NCBI GenBank assembly: GCA_948330435.1
Contig: CAOJBY010000013.1
Location: 1-64,000 of the forward strand
Source of the DNA: an uncultured Lachnoclostridium sp.
GTDB lineage: Bacteria > Bacillota > Clostridia > Lachnospirales > Lachnospiraceae
DNA length: 64,000 nt
Direction of reading: 5' to 3'
The notes under the pieces were generated by a model, which did not search any database, had not been told where the DNA came from, and saw nothing but the letters and a program-made list of their open reading frames with translations. The position numbers were made by a program, and so were the translations under genes. The stretch's first letter is position 1. Each line of letters starts with the position of its first letter. Of this stretch, positions 54,248 through 63,830 are shown one piece after another.

Positions 54248-55525
54248 ATGAAAACCTTGGGAATCATCGCTGAATATAATCCTTTCCACAAAGGCCATGC
54301 CTATCACCTGCAAAAAGCAAAAAAATGGACCAATGCCGACTACACAATCGTTGTCATGAGTGGTTCTTTCACCCAAAGAGGACTGCCGGCCCTCACAGAT
54401 AAATACACCCGAACCAAAGCTGCTCTCTTAAACGGTGTTGATCTTGTTCTGGAATTGCCAACCCCCTATGCCACCGGAAGTGCTGAGGCATTTGCCCGGG
54501 GAGCCATCTCTGTTTTGGACGCCTTAGGCTGCGTCGATACTCTCTGTTTTGGAAGCGAATCCGGTGATTTAGATGCCCTGTTTTCCTATGCACATCTTTT
54601 CGAAGAAGAACCAACAGATTATCGGGAACTTCTCAAATTCCACCTCAGGCAGGGACTCTCTTTCCCTGCGGCCAGAAGTAAAGCCGCTGAAGAATACCTG
54701 AATTACACAGAACACGTGTGTGTGTGCTCCCGGGATGATGTGGACTGCCGTCAGGAATCAGAACTCTTACAGCATCCCAACAACATCCTGGGAATAGAAT
54801 ACTGCCGGGCTCTCCTGGGCCGACACAGCCAAATTCATCCCTTAACCTTTTCCCGGATTTCCTCCGGATATCATGATCTGTCTATGGACACCGATTTTGC
54901 TTCCGCCTCCGCTATCCGCAAAGCCATCCTAATGGAAAACCTGTCCAAGTCCATACAGGCTCAGCTTCCTCCATCCTCTTTCATTGTCTTAAAAGAAGCT
55001 TTGGAAAACTGCCCGCCTGTTACCTTTGATGATTTCTCTTTGATTCTGTTTCATCAGCTTTTAACCTTGTCCCGTCAGGATCTGGCTGCCTTTCAGGATA
55101 TTTCATCGGATCTGGCCTCTCGTATGGAAAATCGCAGGTTCCAGTTTACCTCCATTTCCGCTTTTGCAGATCTCATAAAAACAAAGGAGTTAACTCACAG
55201 CCGTATTACCCGGGCTCTCTGTCACATTCTTCTTGACCTTTATCAAAAAGATCTGGATTCCTTAAAAGCCGAAAACTGGCCTGTTTATCTGAGAGCCTTA
55301 GGCTTTCGAAAAAGTGCTGCTCCTCTCTTAACCGCCATAAAGCAAAAAGGCGCCTCACCGCTTCTTGTAAAAGCGGCGGACGCTTCTTCCCTGCTTACTC
55401 CCATACAATACGCCCTTTTTCAGAAAGATGTACAGGCAACCCATATTTATGAGTCTGCAAAGGTCTGCAGGCACGGCACAGACTTTGTTCACGAATACAC
55501 ACGAACACCTGTCATTCTTCCATAA
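54248..55525 (+). CDS. tmcAL: tRNA(Met) cytidine acetate ligase
   Basis: 425-aa nucleotidyltransferase-fold enzyme (former YlbM/DUF795) that uses acetate and ATP to form N4-acetylcytidine at the wobble position of elongator tRNA-Met. The N-terminal GIIAEYNPFHKGHAYHL contains the HxGH motif. VVMSGSFTQRGLPAL and the ISSGYHDLSMD region are typical of the family. The alternative older label, nucleotidyltransferase, is the same protein. Convergent with the HAD gene, 7 nt apart. Confidence 0.93.
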   Translation: MKTLGIIAEYNPFHKGHAYHLQKAKKWTNADYTIVVMSGSFTQRGLPALTDKYTRTKAALLNGVDLVLELPTPYATGSAEAFARGAISVLDALGCVDTLCFGSESGDLDALFSYAHLFEEEPTDYRELLKFHLRQGLSFPAARSKAAEEYLNYTEHVCVCSRDDVDCRQESELLQHPNNILGIEYCRALLGRHSQIHPLTFSRISSGYHDLSMDTDFASASAIRKAILMENLSKSIQAQLPPSSFIVLKEALENCPPVTFDDFSLILFHQLLTLSRQDLAAFQDISSDLASRMENRRFQFTSISAFADLIKTKELTHSRITRALCHILLDLYQKDLDSLKAENWPVYLRALGFRKSAAPLLTAIKQKGASPLLVKAADASSLLTPIQYALFQKDVQATHIYESAKVCRHGTDFVHEYTRTPVILP

Positions 55526-55532
55526 CAGTCTC

Positions 55533-56183
55533 TCACACCTGACTGGAATCGGTTTTCACAAAGTTCAGGATCTCTTTCACCTCTAAAAGCCGGTAGTCCG
55601 CTTCAATCTCTTCGGGTGGAATACCTCCCCAAAGAACCAGTGCACGATCTACACCCGCCCCTTTTGCACATTCCATATCATAAGAACTGTCTCCAAAGAA
55701 CAATACCTCCTCTGGCTTTGCCCCGGTATTCTTTAAATATTCCAGCATCGGATCGGGATAGGGCTTTCCTCGCCTGGTATCACTGGCTGTCACTACACAG
55801 GAAAAATAATCCCCCAGTTTCTGCTGTTCAAAGTCTTCCTTATATTCCCTGCGGCTTCTGGACGTTATAATTCCAAGGGAAACATCCGTTTTTGAAAGTT
55901 TTTCCAAAACTTCCTCCATTCCATCAAAGGGGATCGTTTTCATTTCCTCAGCGTATTCTATGTATGTCCGTTCCCACTCCCTGCATGCCGCCTCCGGATC
56001 CGGAAGTTCCAGAATCTCCATAGTCCGAATTCCCGGAATTCCAAAAGAAAACCTCAAATCCGGAAGAATCGCATCTTCTCCCCATATTTTTTTCAAAACT
56101 CCTTTGAGGGAAGCAAAATGAATCCTCTCTGTATTAATCAGCGTACCATCCACATCAAACACCAGATGCTTATATGTTTTCAT
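55533..56183 (-). CDS. HAD-superfamily hydrolase (phosphatase, PpaX/Gph-like)
   Basis: 216-aa HAD phosphatase: motif I FDVDGTLINTE near residue 9, motif II GIITSRSR near 105, Lys in RRGKPYPDPM, and motif III FFGDSSYDMECAKGAG near 165. The cap is of the helical subtype seen in phosphoglycolate phosphatase and pyrophosphatase PpaX. Substrate not predictable. It sits about 70 nt beyond the UPF0210 gene on the same strand. Confidence 0.9.
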   Translation of the reverse strand: MKTYKHLVFDVDGTLINTERIHFASLKGVLKKIWGEDAILPDLRFSFGIPGIRTMEILELPDPEAACREWERTYIEYAEEMKTIPFDGMEEVLEKLSKTDVSLGIITSRSRREYKEDFEQQKLGDYFSCVVTASDTRRGKPYPDPMLEYLKNTGAKPEEVLFFGDSSYDMECAKGAGVDRALVLWGGIPPEEIEADYRLLEVKEILNFVKTDSSQV

Positions 56184-56254
56184 GCATAATCTCCTCTTCC
56201 TGATTTTCCAATGCCGTACTTCTATTTCAAACTATATTCTGTGTCTTTCAATGG

Positions 56255-57619
56255 TTAGTTTTTAAAGGAATGAATCGGTGCCGGAATCCGTCCTGCACGG
56301 CCTACAAAAGCATCACAGGAAAAACGGTTCACAGGCATAATAGGTGCATAACCCAAAAGCCCCCCAAACTCCACCATTTCTCCTACATCCTTTCCGATTA
56401 CCGGAATGAGACGCACTGCCGTAGTCTTCTGATTCACCATGCCAATCGCCATCTCATCCGCAATAATGCCGGAAATGGTAGTTGCCTTTGTGTCTCCCGG
56501 AATGGCGATCATATCCAATCCCACAGAGCATACACAAGTCATAGCCTCCAGCTTCTCCAAAGTCAGTGCCCCTGCCTGTACCGCATCGATCATTCCCTGA
56601 TCCTCGCTGACCGGAATAAAGGCTCCGCTTAAACCGCCCACATAGGAAGATGCCATAACGCCTCCCTTTTTCACCTGATCGTTAAGAAGTGCAAGGGCCG
56701 CCGTCGTCCCCGGTGCACCGCACCTCTCCAGACCAATCTCCTCCAGAATCTCCGCCACGCTATCACCGATTGCCGGTGTGGGAGCCAGAGATAAATCCAA
56801 AATTCCAAAAGGAATCCCCAACCTTGCAGACGCTTCCTGGGCCACGAGTTGTCCCACCCGGGTTACCTTAAAGGCTGTCTTCTTAATGGTTTCACATAGA
56901 ACCTCAAAGCTTTCACCCCGAACTTTCTCAAGGGCATGCTTCACCACTCCCGGTCCGCTGACTCCTACATTGATGATTGCGTCCGCCTCCGTCACTCCAT
57001 GAAAGGCTCCTGCCATAAAGGGATTATCATCCGGTGCATTGCAGAATACTACCAGCTTGGCACACCCAAGAGAATCCTGCTCTTTGGTATACTCCGCCGT
57101 CTTAAGAATCATCTCTCCCATCAAGCGTACCGCATCCATATTAATTCCACATTTGGTAGAGCCTACATTGACGGAACTGCATACCCGATCTGTTTTCGAA
57201 AGGGCCTCTGGTATGGAACGAATGAGATTTTCCTCTCCCTTTGTCATTCCTTTGGATACCAGTGCGGAATATCCCCCAATAAAGTTCACCCCTACCTGCT
57301 TTGCCGCCCGATCCAGCGTCTCGGCAATGGTTACATAATCCTCCGGACAATGGCAGGCAGCTTCCCCGATAAGAGCAATGGGCGTCACTGAGATTCGTTT
57401 ATTCACAATGGGAATCCCAAAATCCCGTTCAATCGCTTTTCCGGTAGCCGCCAGATCCTTTGCCACAGTTGTTATTTTCTCATAAATCTTCTCATTGAGC
57501 TTTTTCAAATCCCCGTCAATGCAATCCAGCAGGCTGATTCCCAGGGTAATAGTACGCACATCCAGGTTGTCCTGCTCAATCATCTGATTGGTTTCTCTTA
57601 CCTCATATAAGTTAATCAT
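56255..57619 (-). CDS. PFL family protein, UPF0210 (DUF711)
   Basis: 454-aa protein of the UPF0210 group, distantly related to pyruvate formate-lyase-fold proteins, function unknown. Family stretches include [20 protein letters not shown] at the N-terminus and [13 protein letters not shown], with [11 protein letters not shown] toward the C-terminus. It lies 18 nt downstream of the small ACT-domain gene, an arrangement conserved across many Firmicutes, so the ACT protein probably regulates or binds it. Confidence 0.92.
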   Translation of the reverse strand: MINLYEVRETNQMIEQDNLDVRTITLGISLLDCIDGDLKKLNEKIYEKITTVAKDLAATGKAIERDFGIPIVNKRISVTPIALIGEAACHCPEDYVTIAETLDRAAKQVGVNFIGGYSALVSKGMTKGEENLIRSIPEALSKTDRVCSSVNVGSTKCGINMDAVRLMGEMILKTAEYTKEQDSLGCAKLVVFCNAPDDNPFMAGAFHGVTEADAIINVGVSGPGVVKHALEKVRGESFEVLCETIKKTAFKVTRVGQLVAQEASARLGIPFGILDLSLAPTPAIGDSVAEILEEIGLERCGAPGTTAALALLNDQVKKGGVMASSYVGGLSGAFIPVSEDQGMIDAVQAGALTLEKLEAMTCVCSVGLDMIAIPGDTKATTISGIIADEMAIGMVNQKTTAVRLIPVIGKDVGEMVEFGGLLGYAPIMPVNRFSCDAFVGRAGRIPAPIHSFKN

Positions 57620-57637
57620 AATAATATTCTCTCCTAT

Positions 57638-57907
57638 TTAGATCCGATGCATCCGGTCAAAGATCTCCTCATGCTGACACTTAATTACAACACCGATCTC
57701 CTCACCGATCTGCTCCAGTTCAGAAGCAAGACTCTCAAAGGACTTTACCTTCCCTGTGTCTACCACCATCATCATATTGAAAAACCCCTGAACGATTGTC
57801 TGCGAAATATCCAGAATGTTTACGCCATTCCCCGCCAGATAAGTACATACCTTTGCAATGATCCCTACAGTATCCTTTCCTACCACAGTAATAATAGTTC
57901 TTTTCAT
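57638..57907 (-). CDS. ACT domain protein, UPF0237
   Basis: 89-aa single ACT domain (TIITVVGKDTVGIIAKVCTY, NILDISQTIVQGFFNMMMVV), a ligand-sensing fold that often binds amino acids. It is paired with the UPF0210 gene. The gene starts after a long family A repeat whose end is 20 nt upstream of the ATG; GGAGGAG is 6 nt away. Co-directional with walJ upstream, so the three genes may be one operon. Confidence 0.93.
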   Translation of the reverse strand: MKRTIITVVGKDTVGIIAKVCTYLAGNGVNILDISQTIVQGFFNMMMVVDTGKVKSFESLASELEQIGEEIGVVIKCQHEEIFDRMHRI

Positions 57908-57926
57908 AATGCTCCTCCTCTATTAT

Positions 57927-58044
57927 AGTTCCGTAATATCCCTCTCCGTACACCCTGATCTAAATCAATTTCCAGCCACAAATCCATGTGTCTGTAAATC
58001 GATTTGTGCACTTCGGGGATATTACTGTTTTAGTTACGTAATAT
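57927..58044 (-). repeat. Family A intercistronic repeat, long copy 2
   Basis: Minus-strand copy of the element at 19462-19581. Direct repeats ATATTACGTAACT (58032-58044) and ATATTACGGAACT (57927-57939) flank a hairpin closed by GTAATATCCC with GGGATATTAC. The closing base pairs differ from copy 1 (TTTC/GAAA there, CC/GG here) yet still pair. It occupies the whole gap between the walJ stop and the ACT gene. Confidence 0.85.
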
Positions 58045-58048
58045 CCCT

Positions 58049-58846
58049 TTATATCTCAATACACGGCGAAATCTCATCCCGGCTTGCCACACCAATGGGG
58101 AAATCCCCTGGCTGGTAAGGCGTATCTCCAAGCTGAACCTCAAGCTTCACCGTCTCACGAGCCAGTTCCGCATAATTATTTTCCTTACTCAGGTGTCCCA
58201 AAAGCACTGCTTTCAAATTATCGTGAAGTACCTGGCAAAGAAGCTTTCCTGCGGACTCATTGGAAAGATGTCCCCTTTCTCCGGCAATCCGGCGTTTCAG
58301 ATAATAGGGATATCCCCCTACCTCCAGCATATGTATATCATGATTTGCTTCCAGTAATAATACATCCAGTTCCTTAAGATGATCCACCGTATAATCCGTA
58401 TAGCCCCCCAAATCCGTAGCCACGGCTGCCGACCGGCCCTCGCAGGTGATACGGTAAGCCACCGGCTCCGCCGCATCATGGGAAATAGAAAAAGGAGAGA
58501 GCTTCAAGTCTCCAATATCAAAAGGCGTATCCGCCTGTATTTCCACAAACAGTTCCCCATTTATCTTGCCAAGACCGTCCATCTCCCGAATAGCCGCCGC
58601 TGTTCCCGGGGTGGCATAAATGGGTATCTCATACTTGCGTGCCAGTACTCCCAGCCCCTTAATATGATCGGAATGCTCATGTGTAATCAGAATTCCATTC
58701 ACATCGGTTCCCTTAAGTTCAAGCTCCTTTAATCCTGCCTCCACACGTTTTCCACTGATTCCTGCGTCAATCAAAATGTGGTTGTTCTCAGAACCAATAT
58801 AGATACAGTTGCCGCTGCTTCCGCTGGCGATACTGCACATTCTCAT
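58049..58846 (-). CDS. walJ: MBL-fold hydrolase, WalJ/YycJ family
   Basis: 265-aa MBL-fold protein with MCSIASGSSGNCIYI at the N-terminus, the metal motif THEHSDHIKG near residue 55, and the C-terminal VLLGHLSKENN. WalJ is a 5'-3' exonuclease-like protein linked to mismatch repair and usually adjoins the WalRK two-component genes; those are not beside it here. Own promoter at 58923-58951. Confidence 0.9.
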   Translation of the reverse strand: MRMCSIASGSSGNCIYIGSENNHILIDAGISGKRVEAGLKELELKGTDVNGILITHEHSDHIKGLGVLARKYEIPIYATPGTAAAIREMDGLGKINGELFVEIQADTPFDIGDLKLSPFSISHDAAEPVAYRITCEGRSAAVATDLGGYTDYTVDHLKELDVLLLEANHDIHMLEVGGYPYYLKRRIAGERGHLSNESAGKLLCQVLHDNLKAVLLGHLSKENNYAELARETVKLEVQLGDTPYQPGDFPIGVASRDEISPCIEI

Positions 58847-58922
58847 GTCTTTTGTTCTCCTTTTTGGGTCTATCCTGCACGCTTTGCGGCATTTATCAGG
58901 GCAGCCCTGTTTTTCCTTACTA

Positions 58923-58951
58923 AAGATACGTCATTTGAGCGAAGTTGTCAA
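58923..58951 (-). promoter_or_regulatory. Promoter of walJ (and probably the ACT-UPF0210 genes)
   Basis: TTGACA (58946-58951), 17-nt spacer, TATCTT (58923-58928) on the minus strand. Confidence 0.75.
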
Positions 58952-58980
58952 TCTGTCTTAGACCAATCCACCGCCAAAGC

Positions 58981-59577
58981 TCATTTTTTCCCGTGCAAAA
59001 GATCCCGAATCTGCTCATAGGCCACTTCAATGGGACCACTATTGTCAATGACTGCCTGACAATATTTCCGAAATTCCTTATCCGCAAGCTGGCTTTCAAA
59101 CACTGCCGCAATCTTCTCATCTGAGTAGCCACGGGAAATCCGAAGACGTTCCCGCCGTACCTCCTCATCTGCATACACATACCACAGTTCATCGCAGATT
59201 TCCTCATAATGGTCTTCTATCAACAATGCCGCTTCAATTATAAACAAGCTGCACTCTTTTGCTCTGCGAGCCTTGGCAATTTCTCTTCTGGCTAAATCTT
59301 TTACAGCCGGGTGAATCATCCCATTGAGATATTTTCGTTTCTTTTCATCGGAAAATACGAAAGTTCCCAGTACCTGCCGATCAATCGCCCCATCCTCGGC
59401 AAGAATCCCTTTTCCAAAATATTCTACAATCTTCCCATAGGCCTTTGTCCCTGGCTCCATCACCTGATGGCCCGCCTGATCCGCCTGAAATACCCGGGCC
59501 TTATAAGTTTCTTTCAAGAAAGACATAAGCTCACTCTTCCCTGCACCTACGCCGCCTGTGATACCAATTACCCTCAT
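58981..59577 (-). CDS. coaE: Dephospho-CoA kinase
   Basis: 198-aa enzyme of the last step of coenzyme A synthesis. P-loop GITGGVGAGKS at the N-terminus, the ARREIAKARR lid region and AALLIEDHYEEICDE match the family. I chose the ATG at 59577; a TTG at 59598 would add seven Asn-rich residues encoded by the family A core. The ribosome-binding site is weak, so expression may depend on coupling from polA, whose stop is 32 nt upstream. Confidence 0.94.
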   Translation of the reverse strand: MRVIGITGGVGAGKSELMSFLKETYKARVFQADQAGHQVMEPGTKAYGKIVEYFGKGILAEDGAIDRQVLGTFVFSDEKKRKYLNGMIHPAVKDLARREIAKARRAKECSLFIIEAALLIEDHYEEICDELWYVYADEEVRRERLRISRGYSDEKIAAVFESQLADKEFRKYCQAVIDNSGPIEVAYEQIRDLLHGKK

Positions 59578-59588
59578 ATTATTATTCC

Positions 59589-59598
59589 AGTTCCGCAA
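59589..59598 (-). repeat. Short family A core between polA and coaE
   Basis: TTGCGGAACT on the minus strand followed by GGAATAATAAT and the coaE ATG. Unlike other copies, no GGAGG follows, so the element itself lies where the ribosome-binding site should be. Confidence 0.5.
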
Positions 59599-59609
59599 CC
59601 CCGTAATCT

Positions 59610-62249
59610 CTAATGAGCCTCGTACCAGTTACCTCCCTGCTTCATATCAATCTCAAGAGGAACCGAAAGCCTGGCCGCCCCGTGCATCTCCTCGGAAAGA
59701 ATCTGCCTCACCTGCTCTACTTCTTCCAAATGAGTCTCCACCAGGAGCTCATCATGCACCTGCAATAACAGCCGGGAACGCAGTCCCTCTTCTTTTAATC
59801 TCTGATCCACACGGACCATGGCAATCTTAATAATATCCGCCGCCGTTCCCTGGATGGGTGCATTCATGGCAACCCGTTCTCCAAAGGATCTCTGCATAAA
59901 ATTGGAGGATTTAAGCTCCGGCACCTGCCGCCTGCGGCCAAACATGGTGGTTACATAGCCTTTTTCTTTCGCATCTCTTACACAGCCATCCAGAAACTCC
60001 TTGATCTTCGGATAAGTCTCAAAATATTTCTGAATATACTCCCCCGCTTCTTTCCGGGTAATACTCAGATCCTGAGACAGCCCAAAGGAGCTGATCCCAT
60101 ATACAATTCCAAAGTTCACGGCCTTGGCATTCCGCCGCTGAAGATCCGTCACCTCATCAAAGGGAATATGAAATACCTGAGAAGCCGTCAACCGGTGAAT
60201 ATCCTGAGCCTCCCGATATGCCTGAATCAGATTCTCATCCCCAGACATATGAGCCAGTACCCGAAGCTCAATCTGGGAATAGTCCGCATCCAAGAGAGTA
60301 TATCCTTTCGCCGGAACAAACACCTTGCGAATCAGCCGCCCAAGTTCCATTCGGATAGGAATGTTCTGTAAATTAGGCTCCACACTGCTCAAACGCCCCG
60401 TTGCCGTAATCGTCTGCTGAAAGGTGGTATGAATCCTCTGATCCGTTCCAATATAGGCTGCCAGCCCGTCCGCATAGGTGGATTTAAGCTTTGTAAGCTG
60501 CCGGTACTCCAGAATATGCGACACCACCGGATGCTCCGGTGCCAGCTTTTCCAACACATCCGCCGAGGTGGAATAGCCAGTCTTTGTCTTCTTTCCGCCT
60601 TTCATTCCCATTTTTTCAAATAAAATCACGCCAAGCTGCTTGGGAGAATTGATATTGAATTCTTCCCCTGCTTCCTGATAAATCTCTTTTTCCAGTTCCT
60701 CAATTCGAACTGCCAGAGCATCGCCATAGGTCTTAAGCTCCTCCGCTTCCACCCGGATGCCCGCCTGCTCCATGGAAAAGAGGGTAAATACCAGCGGCAT
60801 CTCCATGGTCTCATAAAGCTCTTCCATGCCCTCTTCCCTGATTCGTGCCCGTATGGGCGAGAAAACCCCGTAAAGAACATAACTCAAATAGCCTGCATAG
60901 ATTCGGAACTCCTCCAGCTTTTCCTCCATAACCTCGGAAAGCTTCTGCTTTCCAAAAAGTTCAGCTCTTGAGGGCACCGAAAGTTCCAGATATTCCCCCG
61001 CCAGTTCTTCGCAGGAATAGCTGTCTTTCAGGGGATTCAGAAGATAGGCACCTATCTCCATATCCCAAAAAGCCGACGATGCCTTTACATCCAAAAACTT
61101 AAGCTGTTCCTTTAATCTCAGGCATACAATCTCTTTCACGCCTGCCAGAACCCTGGACAATCGTTCTGTAAGGACCCCTTTTGTAAAAAAGCCCTGTACC
61201 GGGAAAATATATACCTCCTGTGGCGACAATGCCAGAGAAAGTGCTAGTATCTCTCCACCCTCATGAATCAGTTCAAAGGCCAGACGCTCCTGCTTCTCCG
61301 CTTTCTCAAACAGATTTTCTGTCTCTGCCAGCTCCGTAACTATCCGGAAACCCTTTTCTATGGCTTCATTCGCCGGGGCTTCCACCGAGAAACGGGACAG
61401 CATATTTTTAAACTCCAGTTCCTTGAAGATCTCATAAGCTTCCTTTGTATAAATGTCACTAAGCCTGGCCGTCTCCCAGTCATAATCGTAGTCACAGTCA
61501 ATGTTGATCGTTGCCAGTGTTTTGCTCATCTGGGCCATATCGTAATGATTCCGCAATGCTTCCTTTGCACGGTTGGGCGTGATCTCCTCCACATGGGCAT
61601 AGGCATTCTCAATACTTCCGTATTTTACAATGATATTGGTGGCTGTCTTCTCCCCAATCCCGGGAACACCGGGAATATTGTCGGAGGAATCGCCCATCAG
61701 TGCCTTTAATTCAATAATCTGCAGAGGCGTTACCTGATAGCGGTCAATTACATCCTGGGTATTGTAGTTCTCAATCTCCGTCACCCCGCCCTTTGTCTTG
61801 GGCATCCGAATGCGGATGTGCTCCGTGGCAAGCTGCAAGAGATCCCGGTCACCAGAAAGGACGATCACTTCCAGTCCCCTTTTCTCACTGCGTTTTGCTG
61901 TTGTTCCCAGAAGATCGTCCGCCTCAAGCCCTGCTTTTTCCATTGTCTGAATCCCCATGGCATGCAGTAGTCTCTTTAACACTGGCACCTGCTCATGAAG
62001 CTCCTCAGGCATAGGCTTTCTTGTTCCCTTGTAATCCGCATACATCTCATGGCGGAAAGTGGGTGCTTTCACGTCAAAGGCCACTGTGATATAGTCCGGC
62101 TTTTCCTCCTCCAGAACCTTAAACAGCGTATTCATAAAGCCGAAAATAGCATTCGTATGAAGTCCCTGGGAGTTGGTCAGATTCGTCACTCCGTAAAAAG
62201 CCCGGTTAATAATACTGTGTCCGTCAACAAGCAATATTTTTTCACTCAT
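59610..62249 (-). CDS. polA: DNA polymerase I
   Basis: 879-aa repair and replication polymerase. N-terminal 5'-3' exonuclease (about 1-290, DGHSIINRAFYGV, GDSSDNIPGVPGIGEKTA). A central 3'-5' exonuclease-like domain lacks the usual acidic residues (LAFELI in place of a DxE motif), so proofreading is probably absent, as in many Firmicutes. The polymerase domain has DYSQIELRVLAHMSGD, RRNAKAVNFGIVYG and QVHDELLVE. The ATG overlaps the stop of the small zinc-finger gene by 4 nt (ATGA), so translation is coupled. Confidence 0.97.
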   Translation of the reverse strand: MSEKILLVDGHSIINRAFYGVTNLTNSQGLHTNAIFGFMNTLFKVLEEEKPDYITVAFDVKAPTFRHEMYADYKGTRKPMPEELHEQVPVLKRLLHAMGIQTMEKAGLEADDLLGTTAKRSEKRGLEVIVLSGDRDLLQLATEHIRIRMPKTKGGVTEIENYNTQDVIDRYQVTPLQIIELKALMGDSSDNIPGVPGIGEKTATNIIVKYGSIENAYAHVEEITPNRAKEALRNHYDMAQMSKTLATINIDCDYDYDWETARLSDIYTKEAYEIFKELEFKNMLSRFSVEAPANEAIEKGFRIVTELAETENLFEKAEKQERLAFELIHEGGEILALSLALSPQEVYIFPVQGFFTKGVLTERLSRVLAGVKEIVCLRLKEQLKFLDVKASSAFWDMEIGAYLLNPLKDSYSCEELAGEYLELSVPSRAELFGKQKLSEVMEEKLEEFRIYAGYLSYVLYGVFSPIRARIREEGMEELYETMEMPLVFTLFSMEQAGIRVEAEELKTYGDALAVRIEELEKEIYQEAGEEFNINSPKQLGVILFEKMGMKGGKKTKTGYSTSADVLEKLAPEHPVVSHILEYRQLTKLKSTYADGLAAYIGTDQRIHTTFQQTITATGRLSSVEPNLQNIPIRMELGRLIRKVFVPAKGYTLLDADYSQIELRVLAHMSGDENLIQAYREAQDIHRLTASQVFHIPFDEVTDLQRRNAKAVNFGIVYGISSFGLSQDLSITRKEAGEYIQKYFETYPKIKEFLDGCVRDAKEKGYVTTMFGRRRQVPELKSSNFMQRSFGERVAMNAPIQGTAADIIKIAMVRVDQRLKEEGLRSRLLLQVHDELLVETHLEEVEQVRQILSEEMHGAARLSVPLEIDMKQGGNWYEAH

Positions 62250-62575
62250 ATTTTTAATATCTCCATTATCATAATTCCGGTCAACGCCGCCATGGCAAGT
62301 ACCTGGGATAGCACATAGTAAACATCAAAGATTTTTTTCCCTCGAATACGCATCTCGGAAGCGTGAAGGGATTCCTCCAAAAGATTGTGCATATTCTGAT
62401 CCTCGACACCCTCCTCCAACTGTGCAAGACCTGTATAGATGGTGTAATAGATCTCCAACTCCTCATAACAATCCTGACAAGTATGGACATGTGCCAGAAA
62501 GGTGCTTAATTCCTTGTCTGTCAGCTCTTTATTGATATATGGCATTACCATCTGTTCCGCTTCTTTACAGGTCAT
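62246..62575 (-). CDS. Zinc-finger (anti-sigma-factor-like) membrane protein
   Basis: 109 aa. An N-terminal zf-HC2-like motif (Cys3 in MTCKEAE, then HVHTCQDC with the H-x3-C-x2-C spacing) and a C-terminal membrane helix (about 85-107, VLSQVLAMAALTGIMIMEIL). This is the layout of small anti-sigma factors, yet no sigma factor adjoins; instead it is coupled to polA. The start at 62575 has AAAGGAG 7 nt upstream, and the longer frame begins within the promoter's -10. Role unknown. Confidence 0.75.
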   Translation of the reverse strand: MTCKEAEQMVMPYINKELTDKELSTFLAHVHTCQDCYEELEIYYTIYTGLAQLEEGVEDQNMHNLLEESLHASEMRIRGKKIFDVYYVLSQVLAMAALTGIMIMEILKI

Positions 62576-62615
62576 AGGCTGGCTCCTTTCTGTGCATAAA
62601 GGGATTTCTTCAAAC

Positions 62616-62644
62616 ATTCTACCATCCTCATCTTTAAATTACAA
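62616..62644 (-). promoter_or_regulatory. Promoter of the zinc-finger/polA/coaE operon
   Basis: TTGTAA (62639-62644), 17-nt spacer, TAGAAT (62616-62621) preceded by TGG on the minus strand. Confidence 0.65.
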
Positions 62645-62663
62645 CCTTACTTTTCCCACAAAT

Positions 62664-62700
62664 AGGAACAGAGATACACCTTAAGCATATCTCTGTTCCT
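62664..62700. terminator. Perfect 13-bp hairpin after the aldolase gene
   Basis: AGGAACAGAGATA (62664-62676) pairs with TATCTCTGTTCCT (62688-62700) around an 11-nt loop. It lies 46 nt past the aldolase stop; no strong T-run follows on the minus strand, so termination is likely but not textbook. Confidence 0.5.
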
Positions 62701-62745
62701 GTATTCGTCAAATATTTTCAAGAGAATAGAAAAACTATATATTTT

Positions 62746-63813
62746 CTACGCCTGTTTCTTCCGGTAGGACTCGGCCTCCCAATGAGTAATGAAATAAGTT
62801 AACTCATCGGTCATTGGAAGAACTCCGCCAAATTTCTCTGCATAATATGCCACTTTCATGGCATCTGTCAAAAGAAGTTCTGCATTCTTAATCTCTTTCT
62901 CACTCTGGCAAAGGGCAAAGGCACCTACATTCTGCAACAGAACAATCTTCGGGTAGTCTCCCTCTTTTTCCTTAAACTGGTTAAGTGCCGTGTCCAGATT
63001 CTCATCCCGTCCCACGAACAACGGAAATGCACCGCAGTATACTATATGATCCGGTGTAAAGGGCTTAAGAAGCGTCTCTGCATTCTCTTTGCTGCTTACA
63101 AAATGAACGGCTTCACGAATAGGCAGGAACTCTGCCACCCGACCGGTAATAGCATGAAGTTTGACCGTTAACTCGTCCTTTCCTTCTGTGCGGACATAAG
63201 CTTCCAGCTTATCAATCACATCATTCAGAATTCCGTCTATTTCCTCCGTGGTCTCCCCTGCAATAAAGATACCATGGTTTTGAAGAAGCACTACCTGTAC
63301 CTCCTGCCCCCGTTCCTCACGGTAAATCTTCATAGCCTCATTACAAAGCTTTCCGAGGGTATAGCCTGGGCGGCAAATAGGTATCCAAATCATCTGAGAG
63401 CCTAAAATCTCTTTCGCCAGTTCCTCACCCCCCTGGGAGCAGGTCAAACCATTAATCAATGCCGGATGAATATGAAGTACATAAGTCTGCGGAAACAGGC
63501 TGTGAAGCAATGCCTCCACACTTGGCCGTTTGCTTAAATCCTCGTCGCAGCGAGCATCCATTACATCCTTAAGAAAAGCCGCCTCCCTTGCCGCATCCTC
63601 TGCAGGATAATCTTTCTCCATCAGAGCTGTAAGCCTGGCAATATCCATAGCCACAAAGCCGTCTGCCATAATGGTTCCCAGGCTGGTTCCGGAGCATTTC
63701 ACATAGAGCACCCCATCCTTTTTATAGGAGGTATTGCCGCCGCCAGCCAAAACCAAATCCGGATTTTTTCCATGCTTATTTGACATTTCTACTAACTTCG
63801 TTAAATCTACCAT
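62746..63813 (-). CDS. Class II aldolase/adducin-family protein (rhamnulose-1-phosphate aldolase-like)
   Basis: 355 aa. The class II aldolase fold spans about 1-230, with zinc-ligand region HIHPALINGLTC, QNHGIFIAG, and GGNTSYKKDG with CSGTSL near the N-terminus; the remaining 120 residues form a second alpha/beta part. The protein resembles the N-terminal half of the fused RhaD/YuxG aldolase-dehydrogenases but lacks the dehydrogenase. A sugar-kinase gene ends just upstream on the same strand, so together they probably cleave a phosphorylated ketose such as rhamnulose-1-phosphate. Substrate is inferred. Confidence 0.8.
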   Translation of the reverse strand: MVDLTKLVEMSNKHGKNPDLVLAGGGNTSYKKDGVLYVKCSGTSLGTIMADGFVAMDIARLTALMEKDYPAEDAAREAAFLKDVMDARCDEDLSKRPSVEALLHSLFPQTYVLHIHPALINGLTCSQGGEELAKEILGSQMIWIPICRPGYTLGKLCNEAMKIYREERGQEVQVVLLQNHGIFIAGETTEEIDGILNDVIDKLEAYVRTEGKDELTVKLHAITGRVAEFLPIREAVHFVSSKENAETLLKPFTPDHIVYCGAFPLFVGRDENLDTALNQFKEKEGDYPKIVLLQNVGAFALCQSEKEIKNAELLLTDAMKVAYYAEKFGGVLPMTDELTYFITHWEAESYRKKQA

Positions 63814-63830
63814 GATCGTTCTCCTATTCC

